A stretch of 35,000 nt of DNA from Lewinellaceae bacterium (GTDB taxonomy: Bacteria > Bacteroidota > Bacteroidia > Chitinophagales > Saprospiraceae): NCBI GenBank assembly GCA_016710765.1, contig JADJUJ010000025.1, positions 1-35,000 of the forward strand, in the 5' to 3' direction. The position numbers and the translations under genes were made by a program. Shown piece by piece: positions 15,759-24,013 of the stretch (positions are counted from its first letter, which is position 1; every line of letters starts with the position of its first letter). The notes beneath the pieces were generated by a model. The model searched no databases. It saw only the letters and a list, made by a program, of their open reading frames with translations, and had not been told where the DNA came from.

Positions 15759-16352
15759 ATGGAGGTTCTGTCCATTGCCGCCCGGGAAGGAAAGCAGTAT
15801 CTGGAAGATCTGGCGCGTTTGCGGATAACCGTATTTGCGGAATGGCCCTACTTGTACGCGGGTGATCTGGAGTATGAAAAGTACCTCAAGCGTTTTTTCA
15901 AGGCCAAAGACAGTGTGTTGGTGTTGGCACTCGAGGCGGGTAGGGTAGTAGGCGCCGCTACCGGGCTGCCACTGGTTAGGGAAATGGCCAGTTTGAAGGC
16001 GCCATTTGTGGCTGCGGGGTACGACCTGCGCAGCATTTTTTATTTCAGCGAATCCATATTGTTGCCGGAGTACCGCGGGCGCGGCATTGGCGTGCGGTTT
16101 TTTGAACACCGGGAAGCCTGGGCCTGGTCGCATGGCTATTCCCAAACAGTTTTTTGCCGGGTGGTTCGGTCGGCCGAACATCCATTGCGGCCAGCTGGCT
16201 ACATTCCCCTCGACGCATTTTGGGAAAAAAGGGGGTACCGGCCTTTAGGGGAAAACATGGTGGGGTTTATCGCCTGGAAGGATCATGATGAGGCGGAGGA
16301 GAGTTTGAAGCCGCTGGCGTTCTGGGCGCGCGACCAGCACCAAACAGATTGA
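15759..16352 (+). CDS. GNAT-family N-acetyltransferase
   Basis: This 197-aa protein has the acetyl-CoA pyrophosphate-binding loop of GNAT enzymes, RGRGIG at 106-111, after the strand FSESILLPEY. VLVLALEAGRVVGAATG (about 53-69) is the preceding beta-hairpin. The acceptor is unknown. The gene lies 82 bp after the subunit-3 gene on the same strand and may share its message, though functions look unrelated. No signal peptide; cytoplasmic. A strong hairpin follows at 16459. Confidence 0.82.
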   Translation: MEVLSIAAREGKQYLEDLARLRITVFAEWPYLYAGDLEYEKYLKRFFKAKDSVLVLALEAGRVVGAATGLPLVREMASLKAPFVAAGYDLRSIFYFSESILLPEYRGRGIGVRFFEHREAWAWSHGYSQTVFCRVVRSAEHPLRPAGYIPLDAFWEKRGYRPLGENMVGFIAWKDHDEAEESLKPLAFWARDQHQTD

Positions 16353-16451
16353 CTGTGCTGAAGAGCAATACCTTTCGGTTCAACCAATTCACCACTGGCA
16401 ATTGAAGCATTTCCACATCTGACAACCGGAACCACGTCTGATCATGTCATT

Positions 16452-16499
16452 GGGAAAAATAAAGCGCGTATTTCCTTGGAGCGGAAATACGCGCTTTAT
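16452..16499 (-). terminator. Bidirectional terminator between the GNAT and TonB-receptor genes
   Basis: A perfect 17-bp stem (16459-16475 with 16483-16499) closes a 7-nt loop. On the minus strand it is followed by a T-rich run (complement of 16458-16454), making it a good terminator for the receptor gene ending at 16547. On the plus strand the T run is less immediate (about 16506-16515), so it is weaker for the GNAT gene. Confidence 0.8.
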
Positions 16500-16546
16500 G
16501 CGTTGGTCTTTTTGTCTTTTTCAACCAGTTGGGGTAATGACAGCCG

Positions 16547-18778
16547 CTAAAGTGGCATTCTTGCCCCCATATAAACCACCGTTCCCATCGTTGGCGCCCA
16601 TACCTGTGAACCGTTGAAATAGGGGCTCCAGGGCTCATTGACCGCAATAATGGCGTTGTGTAACCGATAATTGGTCAGGTTTTCGCCACCGAGGTACAGT
16701 TCCCATTTGGCAAAACGGCGGGTAATCTGGCCGCTGAGCAGGGCGTAGGTCGGACTGATTTCCGGAACACCGTGTGTGTATTCATGGGGAACCTGACTGT
16801 TGTCGGGCAGCCGTTGGGGCCCTACGATTTGCACGTTGGTGTTGATCATCCATAGCTTATTGGGAGTGGTGTAGTCGAGTGTGACGAGCCCGCGGTGTTT
16901 GGCCACCAGCGGCACCGTGCGCAGTACACCATCGGAGTAGGTAGCGCGAACATCGTTCCATTTGTAGGCGAATTTCACATCCAAACCGGGCAGCGGATTG
17001 TACTGCAACATGGCCAGCAGGCTGTTGGCATACGAAGTGCCTGCGGCGTTGTAAAAATAAACCGCGGTGGGCGACTGATCCACGTCGATCAGCACCTGCC
17101 GATCAAAATCGGTGCGGTACAGGTCCAGCGAAAAACTGCCGCTTTTTTTAGCCAGTTTAAAATTTTGGGTAAAATTTATGCCGTAATTCCAGGCCGCTTC
17201 GTTACTGATGTCGGAGGCGAAATTCAAACTGCGGTTGCTGGCCAACAGACTGATATTTTCAGCGATCAGGTTGGGCGAGCGGTAGCCATATCCAGCCGAA
17301 GCCCGCACGATGGTATTTTCCGTAAAATTGTATTTGGCGCTGGCACGTGGGGTGAACTGCCAACCGAAGCGACTGTTCCAGTCGATGCGGCTACCCAAAA
17401 CCACCACCAGATCGGGGATGCCCATCTTTAGGTTGGGGCGGCTGAACGTGTACTCCGCCATCATGCCCGCCACGGTTTCTATCCGGCTCAGATCGCCCTC
17501 GTTCACCTTTTCCTGGATATTGTCGTACTGCACGGATGGGGCAATGACAATCTGGTTGTTGGTGGTGCCGATGATGGTTTGGTACAGCGACTGCCAGTAC
17601 ACCGATTGTTGGGTGGCCTCGTAGGTGTTGTGGCCAAAAACGGAGCTGGCGCGGTGCCAGGAGGCAGAAGCCATGTTGCCAATCTGGTTGTAGGAGCGCC
17701 CAAAAAGCCCCTCTTTGCCTACTTTTCCCCAGATTTCAACCCTGTCGTTGCGTTGGTCGATGGCAAACAATTCGGCGGCCTGGGGCGTAGCGCTGATTTG
17801 CCCACCCTGCCGGCGGTCGGTCAGTGCCTGAACATTGAATTGCCCACACACGCCAGGACTTTCGTAAAACACCCGGTACAGGGCATTCAGCTGTTGTCGA
17901 TTGGGTGCGTCATAAAAGTTGTCGTTGTTCATGTCCCACTTGTTTTCAACAAAGCTGCCATGCAGCAGCAGTCCGTTGGAAAAGCCAGCCTTCAGTTTTT
18001 TGTTGAGGTGGAGGTTCATCTCGCCGCGTCCTTCCGTGGAGGTAAAAGCATTGAGGAAAAAGGGCTTATCGAGGTGAGGTTTAACAATTTCGGCGTTGAT
18101 CTGGCCGCTGATTCCGGTATTGCCATTTTTAACGGTACTGGCGCCTTTGGCAAGTTGGATGCCATCCAGCCAGGTGCCAGGAATGTATTCAAAAGCGAAA
18201 GGGGTGGCGATGCCGGTCAGGGTGGGGCGGTTTTCTACCATAAACTGGCTGTACACACCGCGCAAACCCAGCATTTGGATTTCCTTGATGCCGGTAAGCG
18301 CGTTGGAATACACCAAGTCAACAGCGCCATTGGTTTCGAAACTTTCCGAGAGGTTGCAGCAGGGCGCTTTGCGCAACTCCTTGCTGCTTATGCTTTCGAT
18401 GTTCCGCACGCCTATGGTGGAAACCTTGTTGTCGAAGTTTTTTTCCGATACGGTTACCTCCCTGAGTTGGGTAATGCCGGTGATTTCGACCCAGAGGCTG
18501 TCTTCGCCAGGCATTACCTGAACGGAGGTAGGATTGTAGCCAACATATTTTACGGCTAGCGTGGCCGCCGTATCGCGTGCTGGGAGCCAGAATTGCCCGG
18601 TAGCATTGGTGACAGTGCCTTCATTGGTGTCGGCCCAGTACACCGATGCGCCGATGAGCAGTTCCGAATTTTCATCGGTAACAATGCCGTAAATTTTGCG
18701 GGAGGGTGTTTGTTGCGCGCTCATGGATGTAATTGGCGACAACAAGCACACTGTTATAAACAGGATAAGATATTTCAT
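16547..18778 (-). CDS. TonB-dependent outer-membrane receptor
   Basis: This 743-aa protein has a signal peptide (1-22), a carboxypeptidase-regulatory-like beta-sandwich (about 28-100, IYGIVTDENSELLIGASVYWADTNEGTVTNATGQF), a plug (about 110-235) and a 22-strand-type barrel. The plug includes RKAPCCNLSESFETN (136-150), a CysCys variant I associate with receptors found next to HYC_CC_PP proteins. It should import a ligand too large or scarce for porins, powered by TonB-ExbBD. Because of its neighbour at 18870-19355 a metal or metal-chelate ligand is a reasonable inference, but not proven. The upstream gene is 91 bp away on the same strand, so the pair is probably one operon. Confidence 0.93.
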   Translation of the reverse strand: MKYLILFITVCLLSPITSMSAQQTPSRKIYGIVTDENSELLIGASVYWADTNEGTVTNATGQFWLPARDTAATLAVKYVGYNPTSVQVMPGEDSLWVEITGITQLREVTVSEKNFDNKVSTIGVRNIESISSKELRKAPCCNLSESFETNGAVDLVYSNALTGIKEIQMLGLRGVYSQFMVENRPTLTGIATPFAFEYIPGTWLDGIQLAKGASTVKNGNTGISGQINAEIVKPHLDKPFFLNAFTSTEGRGEMNLHLNKKLKAGFSNGLLLHGSFVENKWDMNNDNFYDAPNRQQLNALYRVFYESPGVCGQFNVQALTDRRQGGQISATPQAAELFAIDQRNDRVEIWGKVGKEGLFGRSYNQIGNMASASWHRASSVFGHNTYEATQQSVYWQSLYQTIIGTTNNQIVIAPSVQYDNIQEKVNEGDLSRIETVAGMMAEYTFSRPNLKMGIPDLVVVLGSRIDWNSRFGWQFTPRASAKYNFTENTIVRASAGYGYRSPNLIAENISLLASNRSLNFASDISNEAAWNYGINFTQNFKLAKKSGSFSLDLYRTDFDRQVLIDVDQSPTAVYFYNAAGTSYANSLLAMLQYNPLPGLDVKFAYKWNDVRATYSDGVLRTVPLVAKHRGLVTLDYTTPNKLWMINTNVQIVGPQRLPDNSQVPHEYTHGVPEISPTYALLSGQITRRFAKWELYLGGENLTNYRLHNAIIAVNEPWSPYFNGSQVWAPTMGTVVYMGARMPL

Positions 18779-18869
18779 TTTCGTTGATTTATACGTAAGA
18801 AAGGGTGGTTTCCGCTGAAGGGAAACAACGCATTAAAGTCGGCCGGGAAGGCCAAATCTTACGGATAGG

Positions 18870-19355
18870 TTAACAACGAAAAACCTGCAGCCGAATACCA
18901 ATATCACGCCCGCTTAGAAATATATCAGGTGGCGCCTTGTTGAGTTGGGTAATGCTGCAGCTTGTTTTTGCGAAAACGGGGGTATAGAATACCGGAAGAG
19001 TAGCAGCAGCGGTAACTACAGGTTGCTTAAGTTTGAAAAGTTCTACGGTGAACTTTTCTTTCATTTGGAAAAAGCGGGTGGTCTTTTTGGTGCAGCCATC
19101 TTTGTGTTGCTGGCAACCGGCTTCCTGTTTTGGCGCTTTTTTTGCGCAGCAAGAAGACGTTTTAGGCGCACAACACGCGTCTGCAACAGGCATCGAATCA
19201 ACACAGGGATCTTGGGTGCTGAAAAGCGCCAGCGTAGTTTCACCCAGGCAATAGCAGTAAATTTGGTGAACGCTAATCCCGGTTGTAGCAATCAGCACAA
19301 CCGCGGCCAACAACCAGCTCAGCGGCCGGCCTATGGTATGACGCAAAGTATTCAC
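18870..19355 (-). CDS. HYC_CC_PP-type cysteine-rich protein
   Basis: This 161-aa protein has an N-terminal membrane or signal segment (about 11-28). The series VHQIYCYC (29-36), ACC (60-62), SSCC (67-70) and a late APPDIFLSGRD (141-151) matches the HYC...CC...PP pattern that gives the family its name. Ten cysteines (C34 to C88) plus H30 cluster in the middle, which suggests metal binding. It probably faces the periplasm. The start is GTG at 19355; no ATG is available before residue 55. A near-perfect promoter overlaps the start, so the mRNA may be leaderless. It is likely co-transcribed with the TonB receptor downstream. Exact function is unknown. Confidence 0.78.
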   Translation of the reverse strand: MNTLRHTIGRPLSWLLAAVVLIATTGISVHQIYCYCLGETTLALFSTQDPCVDSMPVADACCAPKTSSCCAKKAPKQEAGCQQHKDGCTKKTTRFFQMKEKFTVELFKLKQPVVTAAATLPVFYTPVFAKTSCSITQLNKAPPDIFLSGRDIGIRLQVFRC

Positions 19356-19359
19356 GGTG

Positions 19360-19390
19360 CAAAATTAACCAAAATTTAGTTGGTAATCAA
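19360..19390 (-). promoter_or_regulatory. Promoter of the HYC_CC_PP / TonB-receptor pair
   Basis: On the minus strand a perfect TAATTTTG (complement of 19360-19367) lies exactly 20 bp after TTG (complement of 19388-19390). Only four bases separate the box from the GTG start, so transcription should begin at or within a few bases of the start codon. Confidence 0.7.
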
Positions 19391-19412
19391 TGGTAATGCC
19401 AAAATACTGCTG

Positions 19413-19633
19413 GCGCCAGTAATGACACCGCCGCAAGAAATTTTGCATTGTTGCGATCTATAATCTGTCAGCCCTACGGGCTTTCTCCATGCCGACAAAT
19501 GCCAGTTTCAGGCTCAAACAACCGCCTAACCGCCATTTGGACCACAGTTTAGCACCACGGATAAAGCCCGCAGGGCTGGCATACTATAGGAAAAATGAAC
19601 GTGGAAAACCCACGGTGGTGTCATTACTGGCGC
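19413..19633. repeat. REP/BIME-like 221-bp inverted element
   Basis: Outer arms 19413-19433 and 19613-19633 are inverted copies matching at 20 of 21 positions. An inner inverted pair, 19469-19484 and 19563-19578, matches at 15 of 16. Each inner arm is itself a small hairpin of the form AGCCC-loop-GGGCT. Paired inverted palindromes of this kind are typical of REP/BIME elements moved by REP-associated transposases. No transposase is nearby and no obvious target duplication was seen. The element fills most of the gap 19356-19704; the remainder holds no gene. Confidence 0.75.
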
Positions 19634-19704
19634 AGCATTTCGCCAGCTTAAAATACAAGCCCAAACAACATAAATTCGGCTAAATATCTAACAAACACAG
19701 ATTA

Positions 19705-20789
19705 TCAGATCTCCTCCGGCCCTTCTCCAACCCAGTCACCAATAACCCAGCCGTTTTCACAATGCTCCTTAAGCTGCTCATCGATAAATGCCCGCACTTC
19801 ATGCACAATACTGCCTGGATAAAGCAGGTGAATATTGGGGCCAGCATCGAGGCTGAAATACACCGGATGGCCGGTATCAGCGCGGTATTGCCGGATCTTT
19901 TCTATCAATGCCACCGAATTGGGGCGCATGAGCATAAAGGATGGGTTGCTGCACATCATCAGGGCGTGCAGCGTCAAGGCTTCGTCTTCTGCAATTTTCC
20001 CAAACTGCTCCAGGTCACCCTTCTTGAAGGCATCCATGAGGTTGCTGAACCTGTTCCTGGCCTGGGCGTAGCGCGGTTCGGCATAGGGATTACCTTCCAT
20101 AAGGGCATGTCCGGCACGGCTGGATACCGATTTTTCACCGGTGTTGACAATCAGAATATCGTCGTGAAAATCCTTGAAAACCGGGTGCAGCAAATCTTCT
20201 GCCGCCACAGCATATTCGTCTGAGGAGCCCTCCACAACAGGTGTGGCGCCCCAAACAGCGGCGTGGCTGTAAACAGAGCGGCAGGCGCTGCCACTGCCCA
20301 ACCTGGCGATGTAGGAGGCTTTTCGGTCAAAAACCAAATCTTCGGAAAGCGTACCAAACAGGCGGTCTTCCATGCTGCACAGGCAAAGCGCCAACGCCGA
20401 CATAGAGGAAGCCGATGAGGCAATGCCCGCGGAATGCGGGAAGGAGTTGCCCGACTGTATGCGCAGCTCCATTTGCTGTAAAAATGGAAAAGTGGGCAAC
20501 AGGCTTTCCAGAAACGTTACAATTTTAGCCTGAAAAGCTCGTTGGGTTCTTCATGGAACATAAACTCGAGCTGAATGCCATTGCCGGGTGTGGCCTTGGG
20601 TTTCCACGATAGTGCCATGTCGGTAAATGAGGCGGAAAGTGTCAGGCTCACCGATGGGTTTCGGGGCAACTGTACGCCGTGTTTTCCCCAGTACTTGATG
20701 ATGGCAAGGTTGCTGGGACTGCGCCAAACCACCTGGCCTTCGGATGCTTCATGGTCGGTTGTTACGATTAGGCGTGAATTTTCGTACAT
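19705..20789 (-). pseudogene. mvaD: Diphosphomevalonate decarboxylase, interrupted by a frameshift
   Basis: Two adjoining minus-strand frames together make one GHMP-family mevalonate diphosphate decarboxylase, which turns mevalonate diphosphate into isopentenyl diphosphate. The first (20789 to about 20538) starts MYENSRLIV and carries the hallmark WRSPSNLAIIKYWGKHG and NPSVSLTLS. The second carries SFPHSAGIASSASSMSALAL (GHMP loop), GSGSACRSVY and SLDAGPNIHLLYP with the conserved Asp. Reading on from HEEPNE, the frame meets TAA. Shifting by one base near 20537-20540 gives FQAKIVTFLESLLPTFPFL and continues to the end. One missing G (GAGCTTTT for GAGGCTTTT) would explain it. All catalytic regions are otherwise intact, so a sequencing error or very recent mutation is likely. 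Confidence 0.85.
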
Positions 20790-20933
20790 ATGGGTTGGGT
20801 CTACTGTTGGATAAACCTGCTTTTTTCCAGTGCAGGCGAATAAAGTGCGGCACAAAAAAACACAATTGCCAACGAATAATAGAAATGTAGCGTAAAAAGC
20901 TCAACGAACCTCCGCCAAATAGCCTGCTTATCC

Positions 20934-20941
20934 TACTTTTG
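20934..20941 (+). promoter_or_regulatory. -7 box of the PASTA-rhodanese-metalloprotease run
   Basis: A perfect TACTTTTG lies 74 nt before the ATG at 21015 in the gap that divides this run from the divergent mvaD gene. No clear TTG was seen 20 bp upstream. Confidence 0.5.
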
Positions 20942-21014
20942 TGGGTAGCATTGGAGTATTGCGGCAGACGGAACAGTGTCTCCGGTTTCAAATCCAAAAA
21001 CAAGACCTCATCTT

Positions 21015-21848
21015 ATGTGGGAAAAAGTTCGCCGCCTTGGCATTGAAATTTATTGCTTTTTCACGACACCTTTCGTCCTGAAAAACTGCCTTGGTATCCT
21101 GGGGTTAGGAGCTGGTCTTTTTGTGATGACCTTTTGGTGGATGAAATGCTACACCAACCACGGGGAAAGCATACAGGTCCCCAATTTCATCGGCATGAAT
21201 ATTCGGGAGGCTGGGCAAAAAGCGCTGGCCCGTGATTTTCGGGTGGAAATTTCCGACTCCATTTATAAAACCGGCAGGCCACCCGGACAAATCATCATGC
21301 AGGACCCCAGTCCGGAAAGCCGGGTAAAAGAAGGCAGAACCCTTTACTTTACCATTACCAAAAGCAATCCAGATATTGTAAAACTTCCTGCCATTGGAGG
21401 CAACAACGATGATTACTTGCTGTACAGCCGGCAATGCACCCGACTTGGCCTCAACCCCCGAATCATCGGGCGCCTGGCCGATCCCAAACTGGAATCCAAT
21501 ACCATTGTCGCAGTGTTGTACCGGGGGGATACCATCACCCAGAAAATAAACCGAGGGTTCCGAGTAGAAATGGGATCAACCATTGATTTCGTGGTCAGCG
21601 AACAGGTGCAACTAACGGTTGGAATTCCCGACTGTATTTGCATGACCTACGACGCCGCCCGGTTTTTGATCACCGCCAGTAACCTCAGCGTTGGGTCAGT
21701 GATCAAAGATGCCAATGTAAACGACGAAGATGCTGCCTATGTTTGGCGTCAAACACCCAAGTTCACCGAAGGCGCCACCATGCGCGTGGGAGAACAGATT
21801 GACCTGTACCTCACCCAGGAATTGCCCAAGGGCTGTGAAGGAAATTAA
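21015..21848 (+). CDS. Membrane-anchored protein with three PASTA domains
   Basis: This 277-aa protein has a short cytoplasmic N-terminus, one membrane helix (about 24-43) and three extracytoplasmic PASTA-like domains (about 53-117, 122-200 and 205-272). The first begins IQVPNFIGMNIREAGQKA. PASTA domains bind peptidoglycan fragments or beta-lactam-like groups. Here they are not attached to a Ser/Thr kinase or penicillin-binding protein, a form common in Bacteroidota. The ATG at 21015 is chosen because a GTG at 20976 would add 13 residues before a natural start. The rhodanese gene follows 19 bp later. A cell-wall sensing or scaffolding role is inferred. Confidence 0.85.
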   Translation: MWEKVRRLGIEIYCFFTTPFVLKNCLGILGLGAGLFVMTFWWMKCYTNHGESIQVPNFIGMNIREAGQKALARDFRVEISDSIYKTGRPPGQIIMQDPSPESRVKEGRTLYFTITKSNPDIVKLPAIGGNNDDYLLYSRQCTRLGLNPRIIGRLADPKLESNTIVAVLYRGDTITQKINRGFRVEMGSTIDFVVSEQVQLTVGIPDCICMTYDAARFLITASNLSVGSVIKDANVNDEDAAYVWRQTPKFTEGATMRVGEQIDLYLTQELPKGCEGN

Positions 21849-21867
21849 CCATAAAACTACCCACTCC

Positions 21868-22176
21868 ATGGATATTACCGTTCAGGAATTACACGCAAAA
21901 CTCGCAGATGGCGAGGAATTTGTCTTTATTGACGTGCGTGAACCCTACGAATTTGAGGAATTTAACCTCGGCGCGAAGCTCATCCCAATGCACCAGATTC
22001 ATGAGCACCTGGGAGAACTGGAAGCGCACAAAGACGAAGAGATTGTGTTGCATTGCCGCTCTGGCGCCCGTAGCGGTATGGTACAGGGATTACTTCAACA
22101 AGCAGGGTTTGCCAACGTTCGAAATCTTATCGGCGGTGTACTGGCCTGGCGAGATGCCTATGGCGATCAAAAATAA
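21868..22176 (+). CDS. Single-domain rhodanese-like protein
   Basis: This 102-aa cytoplasmic protein is a complete rhodanese fold. FIDVREPYEFEEFNLGAKLIP (20-40) is the typical CH2A/B start, and C63 in LHCRSGARSGMV is the sulfur-carrying cysteine, with the CRSGAR active loop intact. It should carry persulfide sulfur or act as a thiosulfate sulfurtransferase; partners are unknown. Start 21868 is chosen because the frame's earlier start would lie inside the PASTA gene. Its 3' end overlaps the next gene by 17 bp, so the two are probably translationally coupled. Confidence 0.92.
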   Translation: MDITVQELHAKLADGEEFVFIDVREPYEFEEFNLGAKLIPMHQIHEHLGELEAHKDEEIVLHCRSGARSGMVQGLLQQAGFANVRNLIGGVLAWRDAYGDQK

Positions 22177-23413
22177 ATTACGGAGCCCAATTGTCCGGCC
22201 AGCGTGGCTGTTACTCTTCCTGCTGGTGGGTTGTGCCCCACTGCTGAGGGTGCTTCCGTACCAGCCAGAGCCGGTCGCACAGGAAAGATCATTGCGGCAG
22301 CCCGGTTTTATTTGCGGCGGCTGGAGCGACTATCTGACTGGTCAAGGCGATCAGTCGGGTATGTCGATGCGGTATCTTCGGGTCAATATGCATGTTATGG
22401 ACAATGCGTCGGGTACCGCCCTGCCTTTGCCGTCCGACTCCATTCGGGTGTTTTTGCGGACCTTGCTTGAAAAGGCCAATGCCGACCTCGACACGAATAT
22501 TCGAAACTGGCGCTCGCCGGAAGGAACGGCCATTCTGCCCAAAGGCTACCGTTATGTGCTTTGGCCCCAACCCGGCGATGATGGTATTTACTTTCACAAC
22601 AATGACGCCTTGTGTTATTTTGTATCACAGGGTAAATATCAAAACAATCAAAAGCGCGATGTGATCGAGCAGTACGGTATAGGGACGGATTCCATTGTCA
22701 ATATTTTCGTTCAGGTGCACCCTCCCGACAGCATTGCATCGCCCACTTATCGCGCAGGCATTCAGGGGATTGCGCTGGGCACCAACCTGAAAATTGCTGG
22801 CGCCCTGGAACTGGGCAGTCCACCCTGGCGATCTGTGGGCAACCTGAACCATGAAATGGGGCATGTATTGGGCTTAAGCCATGCCTGGTTGGAAGACGGA
22901 TGCCCCGACACCGAAAATCACCCGAACAAATGCTGGACATGGTCGAAGGATCCTCCCTGCCGCGACCAGGCTTCCAACAATACCATGGATTACAATTCCT
23001 ACCAAATCGCCATGACGCCCTGTCAGATAGGGAGGATTCAGGCAATATTTGCCAACTTAAAGCATCCCATTCGGGCCCGGCTTATTCCCACATGGTGCCA
23101 GTACCAGCCAGATAAGTCCCTGACCATCAGCGATTCCATTGTTTGGTCGGGCGCCCGCGACCAGGAAGGCGACCTGATTGTAAGTTCTACCGGGCGATTG
23201 CGACTGTCCTGTAGGGTTTCGATGCCGCCGGGAAGTCAGATTTTGGTACAGCCTGGTGGGGTACTGTGGCTTGATGGGGCCTACCTGCACAATGCTTGTG
23301 GGAAACCCTGGAAAGGCATCATGGTGCAGGAAAAAGGAACACTTGCCGGGAAAGTAATGACTTTAACTCCTGCCATCATCGAAAATGTGGAAAATTCGCG
23401 CAGGGTAAAATGA
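22160..23413 (+). CDS. Lipoprotein zinc metalloprotease (metzincin, M43-like)
   Basis: This protein of about 417 aa starts MAIKNKLRSPIVRPAWLLLFLLVGCAP, with a lipobox (LVGC), so it is probably a lipoprotein. The zinc site HEMGHVLGLSH (231-241) fits HExxHxxGxxH of metzincins. M276 in NNTMDYNSY is the Met-turn. The Cys-rich stretch DGCPDTENHPNKCWTWSKDPPCRDQ between them is typical of M43 pappalysin/cytophagalysin-like enzymes. The C-terminal 100 residues (SDSIVWSGARDQEGDLIVSSTGRL...) look like a beta-rich, right-handed-helix-type tail. There is no T9SS domain. The start could also be 22154. It overlaps the rhodanese gene by 17-23 bp. Confidence 0.85.
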   Translation: MAIKNKLRSPIVRPAWLLLFLLVGCAPLLRVLPYQPEPVAQERSLRQPGFICGGWSDYLTGQGDQSGMSMRYLRVNMHVMDNASGTALPLPSDSIRVFLRTLLEKANADLDTNIRNWRSPEGTAILPKGYRYVLWPQPGDDGIYFHNNDALCYFVSQGKYQNNQKRDVIEQYGIGTDSIVNIFVQVHPPDSIASPTYRAGIQGIALGTNLKIAGALELGSPPWRSVGNLNHEMGHVLGLSHAWLEDGCPDTENHPNKCWTWSKDPPCRDQASNNTMDYNSYQIAMTPCQIGRIQAIFANLKHPIRARLIPTWCQYQPDKSLTISDSIVWSGARDQEGDLIVSSTGRLRLSCRVSMPPGSQILVQPGGVLWLDGAYLHNACGKPWKGIMVQEKGTLAGKVMTLTPAIIENVENSRRVK

Positions 23414-23449
23414 ATCACCAGCCTTTTGCGTTCATGCTAAACAACGATT

Positions 23450-23587
23450 CGGAAATAACTTTCCGGATTTGGGGTGCAGGTTTTGTGCGCTGACAAGACG
23501 TCAAAACAGGCGTGTAGTAAATTACATTACTGTTTTGGCAACGCAGTCAGCGTTCAAAAAATGCCGCCAAATTGGAAAGTTATTTCT
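23450..23587. repeat. Near-palindromic foldback element
   Basis: The gap between the metalloprotease and small lipoprotein genes folds on itself for its whole length. Paired blocks are 23452-23464 with 23574-23586 (13 bp perfect), 23467-23472 with 23567-23572, 23488-23494 with 23546-23552, and 23502-23509 with 23530-23537, leaving a 20-nt loop. It has the form of an old MITE or a structured RNA. There is no T run to make it a simple terminator and no clear target duplication. Confidence 0.75.
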
Positions 23588-23612
23588 GACACGTTATTAA
23601 ACAACTGTTTTT

Positions 23613-23807
23613 ATGAAAAATACCAAATTCTTCCTGCTACTCTTTTCGCTGCTTCTTTTGGCCTCGGCCCCAGCCTGCAGCCGAAAATCGGGCTGCCCTG
23701 CCACCGAGAGCCTTCAACCAAAAGTGACCAAGAGAGGTGAACTCAAAAAATCGGGGGGCAGTAAAACCGACCTTTTTCCCAAGAAAATGCGTAAAAAAAT
23801 GCGTTGA
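23613..23807 (+). CDS. Small basic lipoprotein
   Basis: This 64-aa ORF begins MKNTKFFLLLFSLLLLASAPACSRKSGCPATE, a lipoprotein signal with C22 as the likely lipidated residue. The mature part is only about 42 aa, very basic, and ends LFPKKMRKKMR. A second cysteine (C27) lies just after. I recognise no domain. Short Lys/Arg-tailed lipoproteins of this form occur in Bacteroidota but their role is not known to me. A charged tail could bind peptidoglycan, LPS or nucleic acid; this is speculation. It lies just after the foldback element and before a long A/T-rich gap. Confidence 0.6.
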   Translation: MKNTKFFLLLFSLLLLASAPACSRKSGCPATESLQPKVTKRGELKKSGGSKTDLFPKKMRKKMR

Positions 23808-23838
23808 ACAGCAGCTGGCTTTTATTTTAATTAAAATT

Positions 23839-23846
23839 TAATTTTG
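23839..23846 (+). promoter_or_regulatory. Possible -7 box in the A/T-rich gap
   Basis: TAATTTTG is a perfect TAnnTTTG match in the 206-bp A/T-rich spacer before the large T9SS gene, but 168 nt from its start. A nearer CATTTTTG (24001-24008) lies 5 nt before the ATG. Neither has a clear -33 element. Confidence 0.3.
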
Positions 23847-24013
23847 CATAAATCGCTTGTTTGCAAATATAAATACGTTTTTAATTTAAAGCATATGATA
23901 ATTTGCGGATAATTTCCAATAAAATCAACCCGCTGGGGTTCGCTTTGTAACGGCACTGCTGTAAATTTACCATCGGTACTCATTTTTATTAATCCACGAA
24001 CATTTTTGTTCCT

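Noticed and set aside
22289..22597. Minus-strand ORFs over the metalloprotease gene
   Set aside because: The plus frame carries a lipobox, HExxHxxGxxH and Met-turn in order, so the minus frames are shadows.
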